Notes under the pieces: generated by a model
The model's input: only the letters and a program-made list of their open reading frames with translations
Databases searched by the model: none
What the model was told of the DNA's origin: nothing
In this document: positions 11,462 to 25,325 of the stretch, piece after piece
How positions within the stretch are numbered: the stretch's first letter is position 1
Layout of the letters: every line of letters starts with the position of its first letter
Position numbers and translations under genes: made by a program
From: Agroathelia rolfsii
Lineage: Eukaryota > Basidiomycota > Agaricomycetes > Amylocorticiales > Amylocorticiaceae
Length of the DNA stretch: 64,000 nt
Assembly (NCBI GenBank): GCA_018343915.1
Contig: JABRWF010000001.1
Coordinates: forward strand, 1,178,001 to 1,242,000
Direction of reading: 5' to 3'

Positions 11462-13110
11462 ATGCCTAGTCCTGTAGCTCTCGACAATACCTTCGGAGCA
11501 TTCCTGATTGGTCTGACATTATCGACAACGTCAGTTGACGCTGTACCCAGCTATGAGTCCCTTTATTCATGCGTATTTTCTTCAGTCTTTTTGGCGTTAG
11601 CTGTCTGCAACTATATCAATTCTACGTCAAGTCATCGTCACGAAAAAGCGATGTCCTCAGAATTTTGGTTAGCACTCCTTCATTCCAAGTACAGCTCCGG
11701 GTGTCCGTGCTTACTTTGAACCATTTAGCTGCCTAGCTTAGTGTAAGGTTTATTTCCAGAGCTCGCAGAGCGCTTACAAATGCATCGACCTTGATCATTA
11801 CCATTTTAGCGCTTTGGATGCTTTTAGCGTAGCACTGGCTACACATACTCTTTACCATTATTTGATCTCGAATTTTGGAAACTATAATGCATTAAAACAC
11901 ATTGTCTGGTTTGTCTCAGTCCCAGTGTTCTCTTGATGTTATGATTTACTTCTTCATCTGCTATGCGCAGGAGCTGGAATGTAGGTATATATGTTGTCAA
12001 ATTTTCTGCATCAACCCAAATAATTGGCATATATAGCTCCAGATCCCAGTTGCGGTACGCCTATGAAATGATTTTGCGATACCATTACCATCTGACGCCA
12101 GTTAAACTAATAGGCATCGATAGCCGCCTGCGTTCAAAGGTCTGTCACGACTGTGTTGCTTCATTTTAGTAACTCGTCGTCTCAAATTTATTGTCAGTGT
12201 TTATGCATATCGTATATATATTTGTATGTGGAATGATCGACTTGAGCGCAAATGTTTGAATCTTGGCGCTGACACCAATCAACGTCAAGTGTACCGTCGA
12301 AGTTGGGTCATGTTGGTATCCATCATAATCGTAAGTAACTTTTTTCGATCGCATAAACCTTGCTGAATCACAATGCTTTTAGGTCTTCTTAGGATTGATA
12401 GAAATCGGTATGTCTTGACTAGACATGCTATACCAAGCATTGGTATTGACGTAATTTGAAACTGAAGCGACTGGAATAGGTGAATTTTTTTATTTTCTTT
12501 CCCTTATTTAATCTAACTTGAATCTGCTATTTGCCATCTAGGTCATTTCGTATCGAAGTAAGTAGGAAGTATAGTGTCTTTACAGATCCAGCCTGACATA
12601 TTCCAGTATTCATATGCAAGGGTTATCCCAGGAGCAAGAAAATACTGTACTTGAGCTGTCCCTTGCCCCTCGTCGGGTTATATACTGATAGAGATGTCTG
12701 TCGCAACAGCCATGGACGACTACCACTATCGTTTGCGCAGTGTTTGCTGAGTTGATCCAGAGCATTACACTCATCCAATACTTTAAAACTAGCCGCGAGC
12801 GCTTTCCGGAGTACGTTGTAGACATCATCCGTTCTCATACATCTAGGTATAAAGCTGACCAAGTTTATGTCTCTCAGGAGCAAGAAAGGCCTTGACCTCT
12901 TAATTATTTACACTGTAAATACCGGTAGGCGACTCATTTGTCCGGATATGAAACCTCCTACTAATTTAACTGTCAGGTGCCTTGACTACGTATGTAAATG
13001 AATCTTTCGGATATCCTAGCCTATTTTTAATAATGCCTATATGCGTATGCTTTAAGGATCTTTTTAACGGCTACGTTGATATTGGTACGTGCTAATACTT
13101 TATGTACCTA
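11462..13110 (+). pseudogene. Decayed DUF6534-type membrane protein gene
   Basis: Remnant of an Agaricomycete DUF6534 family gene, orphan multi-pass membrane proteins of unknown function. The start MPSPVALDNTFGAFLIGL (11462) is typical of the family. Further pieces follow in order: LFGVSCLQLYQFYVKSS (after an acceptor near 11583), ALATHTLYHYLISNFGN (near 11830-11870), RQVYRRSWVMLVSIIIV (near 12285-12335), TTTTIVCAVFAELIQ and ITLIQYFKTSRERFP (near 12715-12810), and LLIIYTVNTG (near 12900-12930) followed after a possible intron by ALTT. The pieces keep family order but lie in different frames. At 11815-11835 LWML and the next segment are offset by one base inside what should be one exon. The end is uncertain. 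A live gene with many small exons cannot be fully excluded. Confidence 0.6.
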
Positions 13111-14188
13111 AGATATTGGCTTATCATGATTCATGATGACCTCTAATCAGTGGCTTCTATTTAATACGACAAGTGTAGACTCACCTACTTTTCTGATTGC
13201 CATGCGCTGTAAGTGAGCTATATTCAAACAGAACTGTACAAATGCTTATAGACTGCAGTATATCCTTGCTCTTTATTATCGGTGTGCGTGTAGTCATATT
13301 CTTGTCTATTATCGTACCTCACAAGACACTCCTTTAGTCTCAACTCCCGAGATACTGTTCGCCAGAAACTCGACTCTGGACATCCACACCACGTCGATCT
13401 GGATACAACTGACATGACGCTTTCTAACCTGAGATTCCAAGCTGGATGCACATCGTCAGAAACTAGAGATCTCGAGGGAACTCGACAGGAATATTCAGAA
13501 GACAGCCGCTCGAAGAAGGAAATTTGTTAGTGGCCATAGCCATAGCAGGAGTGGGAATACCTGTCTTAATTGTACACATCACCTTTTAGAGTGTCTTTTT
13601 CTTGGGAAGAAAGATACAAAATTGGATGGTGTATTTGTGATAAATCTATATGTACGATAGAATTGACTTGTATTAGGCTAATTATATGGAATAAATGGGA
13701 TGAGAAAATGGCTTGTATACTTGATAAGTAAAATGTATCGGTTTTATACATGTAGTTGATTATGAGACAGAAGAGAAAAGAAACAATTGTTAAGACGCAT
13801 ACAAAAGTACATACTATATTCGTAGATGTTTATTATCCTTACTATCCATCACTTCAAGTTGAATTTCTAACTGAAATTTATGAAGCAAGCACTATCCAGG
13901 TATTTAAAAGGCTCAGAGGGGGGGGGGGTCCAAGACCTTCTTACAAGGACGTAAGGAAGACAGTATAATACCAGCATTTCTATCAACAAATCTGTATATT
14001 TATGATACATATCCAAGAGAACATGACGAGTCCCTACTTCTACATATAACATGATATTCATTCCAGAATTATGATCCGAGAGATGGGTTGAGATAGGTGA
14101 AAATCTAATCACCAAATCCAGCTCATGCTAGTCCTTTGATATTACGAGCACTGGCAGCGGCGAAAAGCTATTTAAGCCATCCTAGCCA
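13111..14188. other. Region without a supported gene
   Basis: A/T-rich, with a run of 11 G at 13918-13928. It may hold the lost 3' end of the DUF6534 relic (possible traces near 13150-13450), but I could not align it with confidence. Confidence 0.35.
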
Positions 14189-14338
14189 CTAAGCATCGGT
14201 GGTACTTGTATCATTGCCGTATGAAACTTGAAGTATTGGACCCGTGACAACAGATAAGTTGCAAGATGTCATGTCGGTTTATAAAACACCCTTCGCGATC
14301 CGAAGAATAATAAGAATAAGTTGCGGAAATAAGATCTT
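14189..14338 (-). pseudogene. Relic last exon of the orphan multi-pass membrane family
   Basis: Minus-strand translation gives KILFPQLILIILRIAKGV, then a stop codon, then TDMTSCNLSV. This lines up with the last exon of the neighbouring intact copy (MFFPQLIILRIANGV, AW, TSTTSQDLSI), with a two-residue insertion and a stop where the neighbour has tryptophan. No trace of the preceding exons is seen between here and the neighbouring copy, so this is an isolated C-terminal fragment left by duplication or deletion. Confidence 0.7.
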
Positions 14339-14677
14339 TAAAGGGTATTGTGAACTCTAAGTATGTGTACAGGAGTCCCGGAGCGAGGGAAATTAAGTTA
14401 AGCACACGGCTGGCGTGATGTCAGGTGTGTGGCTGCGTGCTACTAGCATAATTACTGATGTAAACGTTAACTTCGGATCAATCCCTTGATTAAGCAAAAC
14501 CAGAAGCCTTCTAGAGGCTTTGAGGATGGGTATAGAACATATTATTATAAACGGATCTGGAGTCAAGAGCAAAGTCTATCGTGGCATATTTGATGGCACG
14601 TACTGAAAAAATGCAAAACACGCAGATAGTACTAGTATCACAGCGTTCAAAGCACAGATGTCGTTTACTTTACTGCT

Positions 14678-15856
14678 TTACAGATTACTGTTGTCACAAT
14701 TGTTGTGCGTTAGAGGTGGCTGAGTTCCATGTAGTACTGGCGGCTTTGCCTTTGGGAGAATAGACAGGTCCTGGGATGTTGTGCTAGTCCACGCAACACC
14801 ATTTGCAATACGAAGGATTATAAGTTGTGGAAAAAACATCTTTGATAAGATCAGTACTTCAGAGTTATGTTGACTAAAAAGAAAAAACAGCTTACCATGC
14901 TGACTGACCAAATCAAAAACGTAATCACACCCCAAGATATTGATTTTCTAAAGTTGAGGATAGACACACTGCATATTATCCCTAGCAAAGCACAAGGAGC
15001 GGCAGATTCAACGAATATAACAACAATGTTCACGTATGGCTTTGTTGCCCCGTGACTAACAAAATTTCGCACATTGTGATATGCAATGAGAATCTTAATG
15101 GAAATCATTGCAGTAATCATGATATCGACGATTGCGGCGAGCGCAATGCCAAGTGCGGCGGCAACTTCATGCATGTGGCCTCTAGGACCAAAGAAGAGGT
15201 CGCTGTCCAACCCCATGGATATCGTTAACATCACTAATGGTACAAATTGCGATGAGGCGTTTATATTATCAACGGGATTCTATTAAATAACACTCGCCAA
15301 AAGCTGCAGTGCTCAGCAGGGCTGGTAGTATGATGACACGCAACCTTGAGCCGAAAACGATATAGCAGCGATATATCTACCCAGAAACGGGTTCAAGGAA
15401 TTGATATGAGTAGAATAAGAATAATGTGCGAACTTACTAGTAGAGCTTGAGATAGAAATATGGCTATATTTTGGGATGCGCTTCCGATAGCAAAGTAAAT
15501 TGATCCACCACATTCGAGAAGATATTTTCCTGGATCTTTCAGGAACTCCTTTCTATCAATAACCCATACCATAATACCCAGTACTAGAGTGCTAAGGAAC
15601 GGCAGAGAGTTTAACACTAGTAGCAGGCTGCTGAAGGACGTGTACAGGATTCGGCGTGAGCGGATAATGTTGGGATTATGCAATATGGCAGAAATGGATA
15701 GGCAATAAACGCCAAAATAGACACCTGGCGTGTTGATCATATGTGAGTAGAGGCGTCAACGGAAACTGGCTGAAGTGGTCGACCATAGAGAACGGCCGAG
15801 ATCACCATGCATATATAGTAAGAGGCTTCAGCCTTCTGTACAGATGGGAATTCCAT
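14678..15856 (-). CDS. Orphan multi-pass membrane protein, copy 1
   Basis: Member of an uncharacterised Agaricomycete membrane-protein family with about seven hydrophobic segments, function unknown. Five exons are inferred on the minus strand. Exon 1 (ATG 15856) gives MEFPSVQKAEASYYI and ends ..LYG. Exon 2 starts VYFGVYC and ends ..FLSQALL. Exon 3 carries the family signature YRCYIVFGSRLRVI (near 15300-15380). Exon 4 has MVW-spaced hydrophobic helices including IMITAMISIKIL and FVESAAPCALLG. Exon 5 starts MFFPQLIILRIANGV. The exon 3 donor is GCGAGT (15297-15296), a GC-AG intron where sister copies have GT, and the exon 1 donor is GTCGAC, also weak. No frame break is visible, so it may be functional. 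Same strand and layout as copies 2 and 3 upstream of it. Confidence 0.65.
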
Positions 15857-16283
15857 GATCACTCTTCAAGGAGGTGGGTAATCAGTAGAGCTGGAGGTGG
15901 GAGCACAATTATTGTGTTGTCAAGACTTCAAGTTGAGATGTACTCAAAACACTGACTAGCATAGCGGCCGGGACAATCAATGAGCACCAAGCTTGAGGCC
16001 TGAGCATATGATATCATGATCCGATTCAAATAAGCTGAGCGAACGTTGCAATCTGTCTACGGGAGACTAACATCATGATGACTCCTATTCCTGATCAACA
16101 TGGGGTTTTCCAAGTTGTCACCTGCCGTCTGCGGTCACCAGGTGCCGCTGGTGGTGGTGATGGTTATCAGGAGACCGTCACGATGACTAGCACGAGCAGG
16201 TCACTATCGGCGTTACTTGGCCGACAGCTGGTGCTAAGCGCTGACACTCTAAGAGGCACCCCACGGTTTTCATTATTATCATC

Positions 16284-16314
<31 letters not shown>

Positions 16315-16604
16315 GTCTTTTTTTTTATAAAATAAATAAATAAATAAATAAAACTCTAAGTAGTTTTTTCACCATGCACTATGTATGACCCGTCAGATAG
16401 TAAGCATGAACCCTATGGTGCCTCCAAAAATACCAGGATTTCCCACATTGCGACAACATCATTCGTAGACAGTGATGTCAGTAATATTTAGAGTAATTTA
16501 TGAGGGACATAAAGAGAACGCTGGCTTGCAAGAAGTAGACTCGGGCAATACCTTTCGCAGTAATACTGTATATATTGCAACTCCGGCTCCATGAGCATTC
16601 AACA
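15857..16604. other. Intergenic spacer in the paralog array
   Basis: Separates copy 1 from copy 2. Holds the promoter of copy 1, the 3' end of copy 2 and two adjacent microsatellites (listed separately). No gene seen. Confidence 0.5.
16285..16353. repeat. Adjacent microsatellites (ATT)10 and (AAAT)n
   Basis: A perfect run of ten ATT units (16285-16314) is followed after a short T tract by about six AAAT units (16329-16353). Typical slippage repeats in A/T-rich spacer. Confidence 0.95.
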
Positions 16605-17770
16605 TTATGCCATGCTATCGGCCAGAGACGGCAATTCAAACGATGAACAATCCGCGCTGGTCCATGCAGCACCTGTGGCAATCCGAAAAACAATCAACTG
16701 CGGTGATATCGCCTGTGATAACACAATATTTAACAATCGAGGGTTATTAGCGCTTTTTGGCTGATATTGATTAAAAGACAACATACGATGGCGGCCGACC
16801 AGACCAAAAACACAGCCAAATACCATTTAATGGATTGCCTGAGCATCAAAGCGCTCGCAAGGACGCCAAGTCCGGAAGAAGCCGCGGCCGACTCAACAAG
16901 GATAGTGATAACATTGGCATACGGCTTGATCGCCTCATGTTCAACATACTTGCGCATTCGAAAATACGCAGAGAAGAGTTTTGTGGATATCATGGCAGTG
17001 ACCATGACGTTCGTGACAGCGCTGAGTATAATACCGGCCGCGTCGACTCCGCCCTCGATGGTTGTTGAAACACCATGGCCTAGGCCGAGGGGTACGGTTG
17101 CCATTAGGAAACCTTAATGAGAGTATGACGTTTTAGTAATACAGCATCCCTTAATTCTGACTCGTACCGAGGCTAGCAATAGTACACAAAGCTGGTATCG
17201 CAACGATGCTCAATCTCGAGCCGAAGATGATATAGCAGCGATATATCTAGTAGCCATAATGGGGGAAACTTTGAGAAAAACGAAATAAGAGATAGGTGGA
17301 CTATTAAAACCCACTAACCAAAAGAGCATCAGCCAAAAATATGGCCAGATTTTGTGCTACGTTTCCCATGATCATATAATTTGCATTGGTGAATTGCGAG
17401 AAGTAATACTGCAGTGGACCACCAGGATACATAGTCCGGTCTGTAATCCACATCATTTCTCCCAGGAGCAGCAGGGTCGGGAAGAAGAGCGTGTTCAGTA
17501 GCAGGAGGGCGGTCCCGTATGAGATGTAGAATATTCGTTGAGAGTACGTCAAGTTGATATTTTGGGTAATAGCACGTAAAGAGATGCAATATATACCCAG
17601 GTACACGCCTGAAATTTTGTAGGTGAGTGATGTCTTCCTTGCTGGTGCAGCAGTAGATATAATAGAGTAGGTCGCTGGAGTATGAGCTTACCATATAAAA
17701 TAGCGCAAAGCACTATACCAACAAAATAAGACCCTTCGAACAGGAGATCAAGCTCTTCCACAGAAGACAT
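16605..17770 (-). CDS. Orphan multi-pass membrane protein, copy 2
   Basis: The best preserved member of the array. ATG 17770 starts MSSVEELDLLFEGSYFVG and exon 1 ends ..ILYG at a GTAAGC donor. Exon 2 starts VYLGIYCISLRAI and ends FLADALL. Exon 3 has YRCYIIFGSRLSIVAIPAL (17160-17250). Exon 4 starts FLMATVPLGLGHG and ends ..VWSAAI. After an intron of about 60 nt exon 5 reads AISPQLIVFRIATGAAWTS and stops at 16605. All joins use GT-AG and keep the frame. About seven hydrophobic segments with a short charged tail; no signal peptide, so likely an integral membrane protein. Function unknown. Exon structure matches copies 1 and 3, which supports tandem duplication. Confidence 0.75.
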
Positions 17771-19218
17771 GCTGGAGAAAGGGCCAGGGAGGTGCTTAAG
17801 TTAGAATAGGCAGTCCTTGGCCGAGGTAATTCGTTATAGAGGGGAGGTCGCAAGTTCAATTTGCTAGTCATACTGACGGGGTAAGGATGAAAAGCTTGAT
17901 GGACCAGGAACTAGTGTGGATGGCCATCATGATGTGATGATAAACCCATCAAGAGGAAGACTGGGTTTGAAGAAAGGTTCAATATATTAATTGGTAGCGG
18001 CAGCGGCTAACCTGGCAAACCACTAAAGAGGTCTATTGGGCTAAACGGAGTCAGTTTCAGGCCGTAAAATATAGTCACAGTGTGGAACTGCAGCCAGGAA
18101 TCGTTTGATATATGGTGGTAGATTCCGGTGACGGACGAAAAGAAAGGCCCATAGTTTGACCTCAAAAATATAATACGGGGAGTTGATATCCATCACTAGT
18201 AGTAGGATCAAGCATCAAAGCCAGAATCATAATCATGTACATGAGCCATGGTGATGATACATACAGAGATAGCTAGACAAAACCACAAAACTATGTCAGT
18301 GGCATTGGCCAACTTCAAGAAGTCGAACGATGTCTGAGTTGCCAACCTGAACGAGGGTGCCGCCACCCGACCGACCCGGCTGGTACCCATTAATTGTTAC
18401 GATCTTGTTCTAATCAGGACTCATCAATACAACTCATTGGTAAAGACTTTAACATTCATTGGACTAACTTGGATCAAAGTTTAAGAGAGATATGTGATAC
18501 AATTTGTGCATACACTAAGATAGTAAACTGACTGTAATCAGACTACAACACAAAAATTATGATAAGTTTCAGGCTGCTAACCTGCCACACCATGCTAAAA
18601 TGACCTATGTGGCATGATAAATATGAATTCCTAGCTGTTAGCAATCCATGCCTCAATGGGAGTGACGGAGTCACGGTCACTCGGAGTGTGACCATGGTTT
18701 ATGCAGCTACGGGTTTTTGTAGTAGCGACTTCGTTCGTTTATTTCGCGTACCGCGTCCAAGTACAAGGACAAGTGGAATAATATATTGCTTTTGATTTAT
18801 TTCTGGCTGGCTCGCTTTTCTCACTAGCCTGCATATATGAAGCTAATGTTATCATCAGTAACGGGAAGCGCAGAGGTACACTGGTGTGATGTCTCGCACA
18901 AGCCGTGTTAAAGATAGGCGTTACGAACATTCCTGTGCTCCTATGGCGAAACATGGAAGCAGTAATCCCGACTTCAAGTCGGTAAATGTGCCAGCAAGTT
19001 GATGCGCTCAGAAGTCCATGTGATCATGTACGATAAAAAAACTGCTTTGCGGAGAAAGTACTGGCCGAATGTATTCAGTAGCTGTATTGGGGGAGTGAGG
19101 AGGAAAGGCCATCTCACACACCATAACAGCATTTTTAGGACTCTAAGCTGTGATGCGGCGAGTACCGCAACTTCGGCCCCATTAATGTGAAAGTTTACTC
19201 CAGGTTAGCGCCAGGAGG
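17771..19218. other. Spacer between copies 2 and 3
   Basis: About 1.4 kb with no supported gene. A 60-codon minus-strand frame at 18208-18390 has a hydrophobic end but matches neither the array family nor anything I know. The region carries the promoter of copy 2 and the 3' end of copy 3. Confidence 0.4.
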
Positions 19219-20338
19219 CTATTCGCATAACGAAGAACTTATATTAGTCCATGCAACGCCGCTGACAATACGAAAAATGATTAGCTGCGGTGATAACGCC
19301 TGCATGATGATAATAACCATCGTTATCAACATTTGCCGGTGGGTTGTGCATGAAAAAGAAAGGAAACGGCATACAATAGCACTTGACCAGACCAAAAACA
19401 CGGCCATATACCACTTGATGGACTGCCTAAGCATTAATGCGCTCGAAAGAACGCCGAGTACTGCAGAGGGTGCCGCCGATTCGAAGAGTATAGCGATGAT
19501 ATTGGTGTATGGTCTTATGATCTCGTACCCAACATACTTCCGCGCTCTATAATACACGGAAAGTATTCTAATGGAGATCATAGCGGTGACCATGACGTTC
19601 GTAATGGCTGTGAGTATCATTCCAGCCGCATTTATTCTGTCTTCAAGGGAGCTCGCAACACTCTGGCCCATACCAAGAGGTACGGTTTCCATAAGGAGAG
19701 CTGTAATATATTGATTTAGCATAGCAGAGCTATAACCTTGGAAGTAGATAGTTGTTACCGAGAGTAGTGGTAGAACACAAGGCCGGGATCACAACGGCGT
19801 ATAATCTCGAGCCGAAGACAATATAACAACGGTGTATCTAATAAAAAGAAAATATCCCAACCAGGAAAACTGGGGGGTGGATATCAAAGGCATCTATGAA
19901 TTGCTTACCAGAAGAGCATCGGCCAAAAATATAGCAATATTTTGAGTGACATTTCCGCTGAGCATGTAGTTTACGGTGCTAAATTGTGAGAAATAATACT
20001 CGAGTGGACCGCCAGGATACTTGGTACGGTCTGTGATCCATGTCTTTTGCCCCAAGAGCAGCAAGGTCGGAAAGAAAAGCGTGTTAAGCGGCAAGAGGGT
20101 GGCGCTGTATGAGATATAGAATATCCGCCAGAGGTGTGTCATATTGACGTTTTTTGGTAATAGCGCATAGCGATAGACAGTAAACGCCTAGATATATACC
20201 TGGAGGCATTAGTGAGTAAATGTAGATAGGCCTTGCAAGTCACTCTTGCATAAACTCACCATATAGAATGGCAGAGAGCATTATACCGATGTAATAGGAC
20301 CCTTCAAACTGAAGTGCTTGTTCAGCTACAGAGGGCAT
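19219..20338 (-). pseudogene. Orphan multi-pass membrane protein, copy 3, single frameshift
   Basis: Full five-exon layout like copy 2. ATG 20338 gives MPSVAEQALQFEGSYYIG ending ..ILYG. Exon 2 starts IYLGVYCLSLCAITK. Exon 3 reads HRCYIVFGSRLYAVVIPAL. Exon 4 has LLMETVPLGMGQSV through FLVWSSAI. Exon 5 reads ALSPQLIIFRIVSGVAWTN. In exon 2 the frame is broken by one extra base in a run of six A (minus strand; plus 20151-20156): five would give ITKNVNMTHLWR, matching copy 2, but six shift the frame. All splice sites and the rest of the frame are intact, so the lesion is either very recent or a homopolymer sequencing error. If it is an error, this is a third live copy. Confidence 0.65.
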
Positions 20339-21526
20339 TGCACAATTGGGCACTCTGATGACAATTCCTGGAGGGAGAGGGGGGAGTACTCGAGTTGAAG
20401 AACGAGGTAATTATTAAGTCGATATACCTGTTGATAAGGAAGATACCAGGTACACTTTGGCGAATGGCTATCATGATATAGGGCCGTAAATTACCTAGTC
20501 CCATCAAGTTCGACGAATCAGAACTTTGAAATGGACAAGTGCAACATTGCACCCTATATATTGAGAAGAGAAGGCAGCCTATTAGGACTGAAGGAAGAAA
20601 TTCCGAAGAATATTGAATGCATTAGGAATTCTAAGTTACGATCTTACCATTAGCAATGCAAAATGAATGCATAAGTAAATCGTCTAGACGCTTGAGCATG
20701 GGCAAGCCAGTTTGAATAACAAGGACAAATTAATCAATGCGGTATTCAAGCACTGATGGAATTAAGTCACGAATCGAGTAACGGCATGACGATCTGACAG
20801 ATTTGCAGGTGTATGTTTGATGAACTTGATAGTTCTAAACTGTCACGATGGGTACACTACTTCCCACCAACACCCTCTTTACATAGTAGATAACGGCAAT
20901 CATGTGAAATATGAAGCTGCGTAAAATTCTCAAGTCAATCCCCGTATGGTACACCTTTGCGTGGCCATATTCCGACTGTGCTCAAGTTATAACATGTACA
21001 GGACACCCAACCCACACGGCACCTAGAAACCCAAATGTTAAAACCCACAGATACTAACAGTTAAAAATGATAAAATTTCCAAACGCTGCGCTGGATAAAA
21101 ATAAGAAAGAAAAAGTGGGGAAGTTTCATTGTGTACCGTGTGTACGAATATTTGTGCGTTGCGTGCATGATAAAGCTGAGAAAATCAGACAGCGTCGTTG
21201 TTCGTTTGTGTGAAACGGTGGATGTGGTATTAGAGTATATGAACGGATAAGAATTTCTAAGAAAAAAGAGCTAAACTCAAAAGAGGGAGAAAGAACATCG
21301 CGATGGATAGGATGGCAGAAAGTCGGGTGTTAGGAATAGAAAGAAGGGAAGGAGAAACAAAACAAAAGATATGTGTGTCTTGTACAAGATTGAATTAATA
21401 AACATTTCAGACTTAATTTCAAAACTTCTCGCCTAAACTGCAACTTAGAACCATAGCATGGTAATGGAGGTAAAAGGGGCAATGATACACCAAAGGCGGT
21501 ATTATCACTCTTCTTGATGTCTTTGC
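20339..21526. other. Region between array copy 3 and HOG1
   Basis: Holds the promoter of copy 3 and the 3' end of the MAP kinase gene. A/T-rich, with no supported gene. Confidence 0.5.
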
Positions 21527-23308
<1,782 letters not shown>

Positions 23309-23789
23309 GGGGTAGTCTTGATGTATGGATTACGACGGACTGGGTGTGTTCTGAAATACTATGGAAGCTGAAGGAAAAGTAGATGAGAGAACTGGACAGA
23401 TGGGAGAGAGGGGGAGCTGGAGGCAGATGTTGTTGGTCGAGGAACAAGGGCAAGATGATGATGATGATGGCACAGGTCTGGGCCGGCACAAGCCTGCAGA
23501 TCGAGTGCTGGGGCGTACTTACCAGGCAATGTGCTGTGATTCGCTGGCCTTTATAAGAATTAAGTAAAATAGGAAGTAATTTCCTTTGCCTCTCTCGCTA
23601 CCACTGTGGTTTAATTCTCAGTAAACGACCCAGAAATGTACTGAAGAAGATGCTCTTCGACAGTCGATACTGGCTCTCGTAGTGGCACACTGGGCTGCTT
23701 CCTGCCGGGACTTGCCTATTATGGCAGGACCGGATGTCGGCCGGCGAGCGCAAAAGCCGCGATGCAGTGGATGACGTCATTCAGTCATC
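23309..23789. promoter_or_regulatory. Divergent promoter region HOG1/MCR1
   Basis: 481 bp lie between the two start codons, which point away from each other, so the promoters of both genes must be here. It contains a (GAT)n-like stretch near 23455-23468. No specific binding site can be named with confidence. Confidence 0.6.
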
Positions 23790-25325
23790 ATGTCTTTCTT
23801 CCGCGCTACGACAGCCTCCCGTGCATTCGTGCGTAGCATAGCGTCGTCTTCTGGCCTCGTATGGGCGGCAACAACTGACAATAGCAACGATATTACAGGC
23901 TGCTAATGCTGCACGTCGATACTCGACTGCACCTGCAGGTGGTGCCAAGTCTAACTTGTCACTCTACCTTGCTGGTGCGGGTGTAGCCGGCTTGGGCGCT
24001 TACGTCTATCTCGACCGGTCAGTCTCATGGTGAACTTGAGTCCATGGGCACATTACATTAATGTTTTTTTATTTTTATTTTCAAATAAAATGAAATAAAC
24101 AGGTCCGATGCATTTGCTCCCAAGAAACCTGTGCAGGAAAAGAGTCCTTTAGACCCACAGAATTTCGTTGACTTCAAGCTCAAGGCCATCGAGCCTTACA
24201 ACCACAACACAGCCAAGTACGAAAAAAAGAAACCCCAGTCGGCAACCGCGTCTTTCTCATTCACGCCCTCTCTCTCAGATTCATTTTTGAACTGCCTAAC
24301 AACGAGGCGTCCTTGTTGCCTGTAGCATCCTGCGTGATAGTCAAGGCATCCGACCCCGAAGCGCTCAAGGACAAGAAGGGCAAACCTATCATCCGTCCTT
24401 ACACCCCCATCTCTCCTTCTGATGCTCCTGGCGAATTGACTTTCCTCATCAAAAAGTATGTTGCTGGTTATACTCAGTAGAGACCATGTTGAGTGACTCT
24501 ATTTCAGATATGACCAAGGCAACGTTTCCAAGTATGTGCACGATGACCTCAAAGTAGGAGATACTCTGTCAATCAAGGGCCCTATTGTCAAGTGGGATTA
24601 CAAGAGTATGACTCGTCCTTGATAGCATATCATCGTTTCTTACATCTATCATAGTCAACGAGTTTGAGGAAGTTGGCCTCATTGGTGGCGGTTCTGGTAT
24701 CACACCTCTATACCAAATCCTCACCCACGCGCTGGCGGACAAGCAGAATAAAACCAAGTTCAAGCTCATTTTCTCGAACCAGACTGAGAAGGGTGTGTTG
24801 TGACTTTGACTGAATCGTAGCGTGTAGACTGATATGCTTTCAGATATCCTCTTGCGTGAGGAATTCGACGCTCTGAAGAAGAAGCACCCGGATACCTTTG
24901 ACGTCGTCTACACCATTGACAACCCCAGTGATGATTGGAAGGGTGCGTGCGACTGATTATGCTAATTGGTAAAGAACTTATCGATGACCTTGTCTTTTCT
25001 CCTAGGTCCGGTCGGTTACGTGAATGCTGACCTGATTAAGAAGCACTTTGCGCCGGCGACTCAGAAGGAAAAAATCAAGATTTTTGTCTGCGGTCAGTGA
25101 TGGTTTCGGATTCCTTTGATAATGTCTTACTGACGATACTGTTTGTAGGCCCTCCCCCTCAGGTCAACTCCATCGCAGGGAAGAAAGATGGCATGAAGCA
25201 AGGCGAGCTCGGCGGTATACTCAAGGAGCTCGGATACACTGAAGATCAAGTGAGTTATTTTGAAATTCACGCCGAGTTTCCAGCGCTAAGTTGTCCTACT
25301 TCACTTCCAGGTCTACAAATTTTGA
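23790..25325 (+). CDS. MCR1: NADH-cytochrome b5 reductase, mitochondrial
   Basis: FAD enzyme moving electrons from NADH to cytochrome b5 (ergosterol synthesis, antioxidant recycling) in the mitochondrial outer membrane or intermembrane space. ATG 23790 gives MSFFRATTASRAFVRSIASS, a basic, serine-rich mitochondrial presequence. After an intron come ANAARRYSTAPAG and the membrane anchor LSLYLAGAGVAGLGAYVYL. Then PLDPQNFVDFKL, the FAD motif RPYTPISPSD, VGLIGGGSGITPLYQI for NADH, and VCGPPPQVNSIAG. The last intron (25249-25310) joins YTEDQ to VYKF and the stop at 25325. The frame is broken by about eight short introns. Confidence 0.93.

Noticed and set aside
16075..16335. 86-codon plus frame ending in poly-isoleucine
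   Set aside because: The end is the translated (ATT)10 microsatellite; no homology.
19901..20142. Reading copy 3 exon 2 from the internal ATG at 20142 as an independent small gene
   Set aside because: It is the frameshifted remainder of exon 2; the conserved start and exon 1 lie upstream in another frame.
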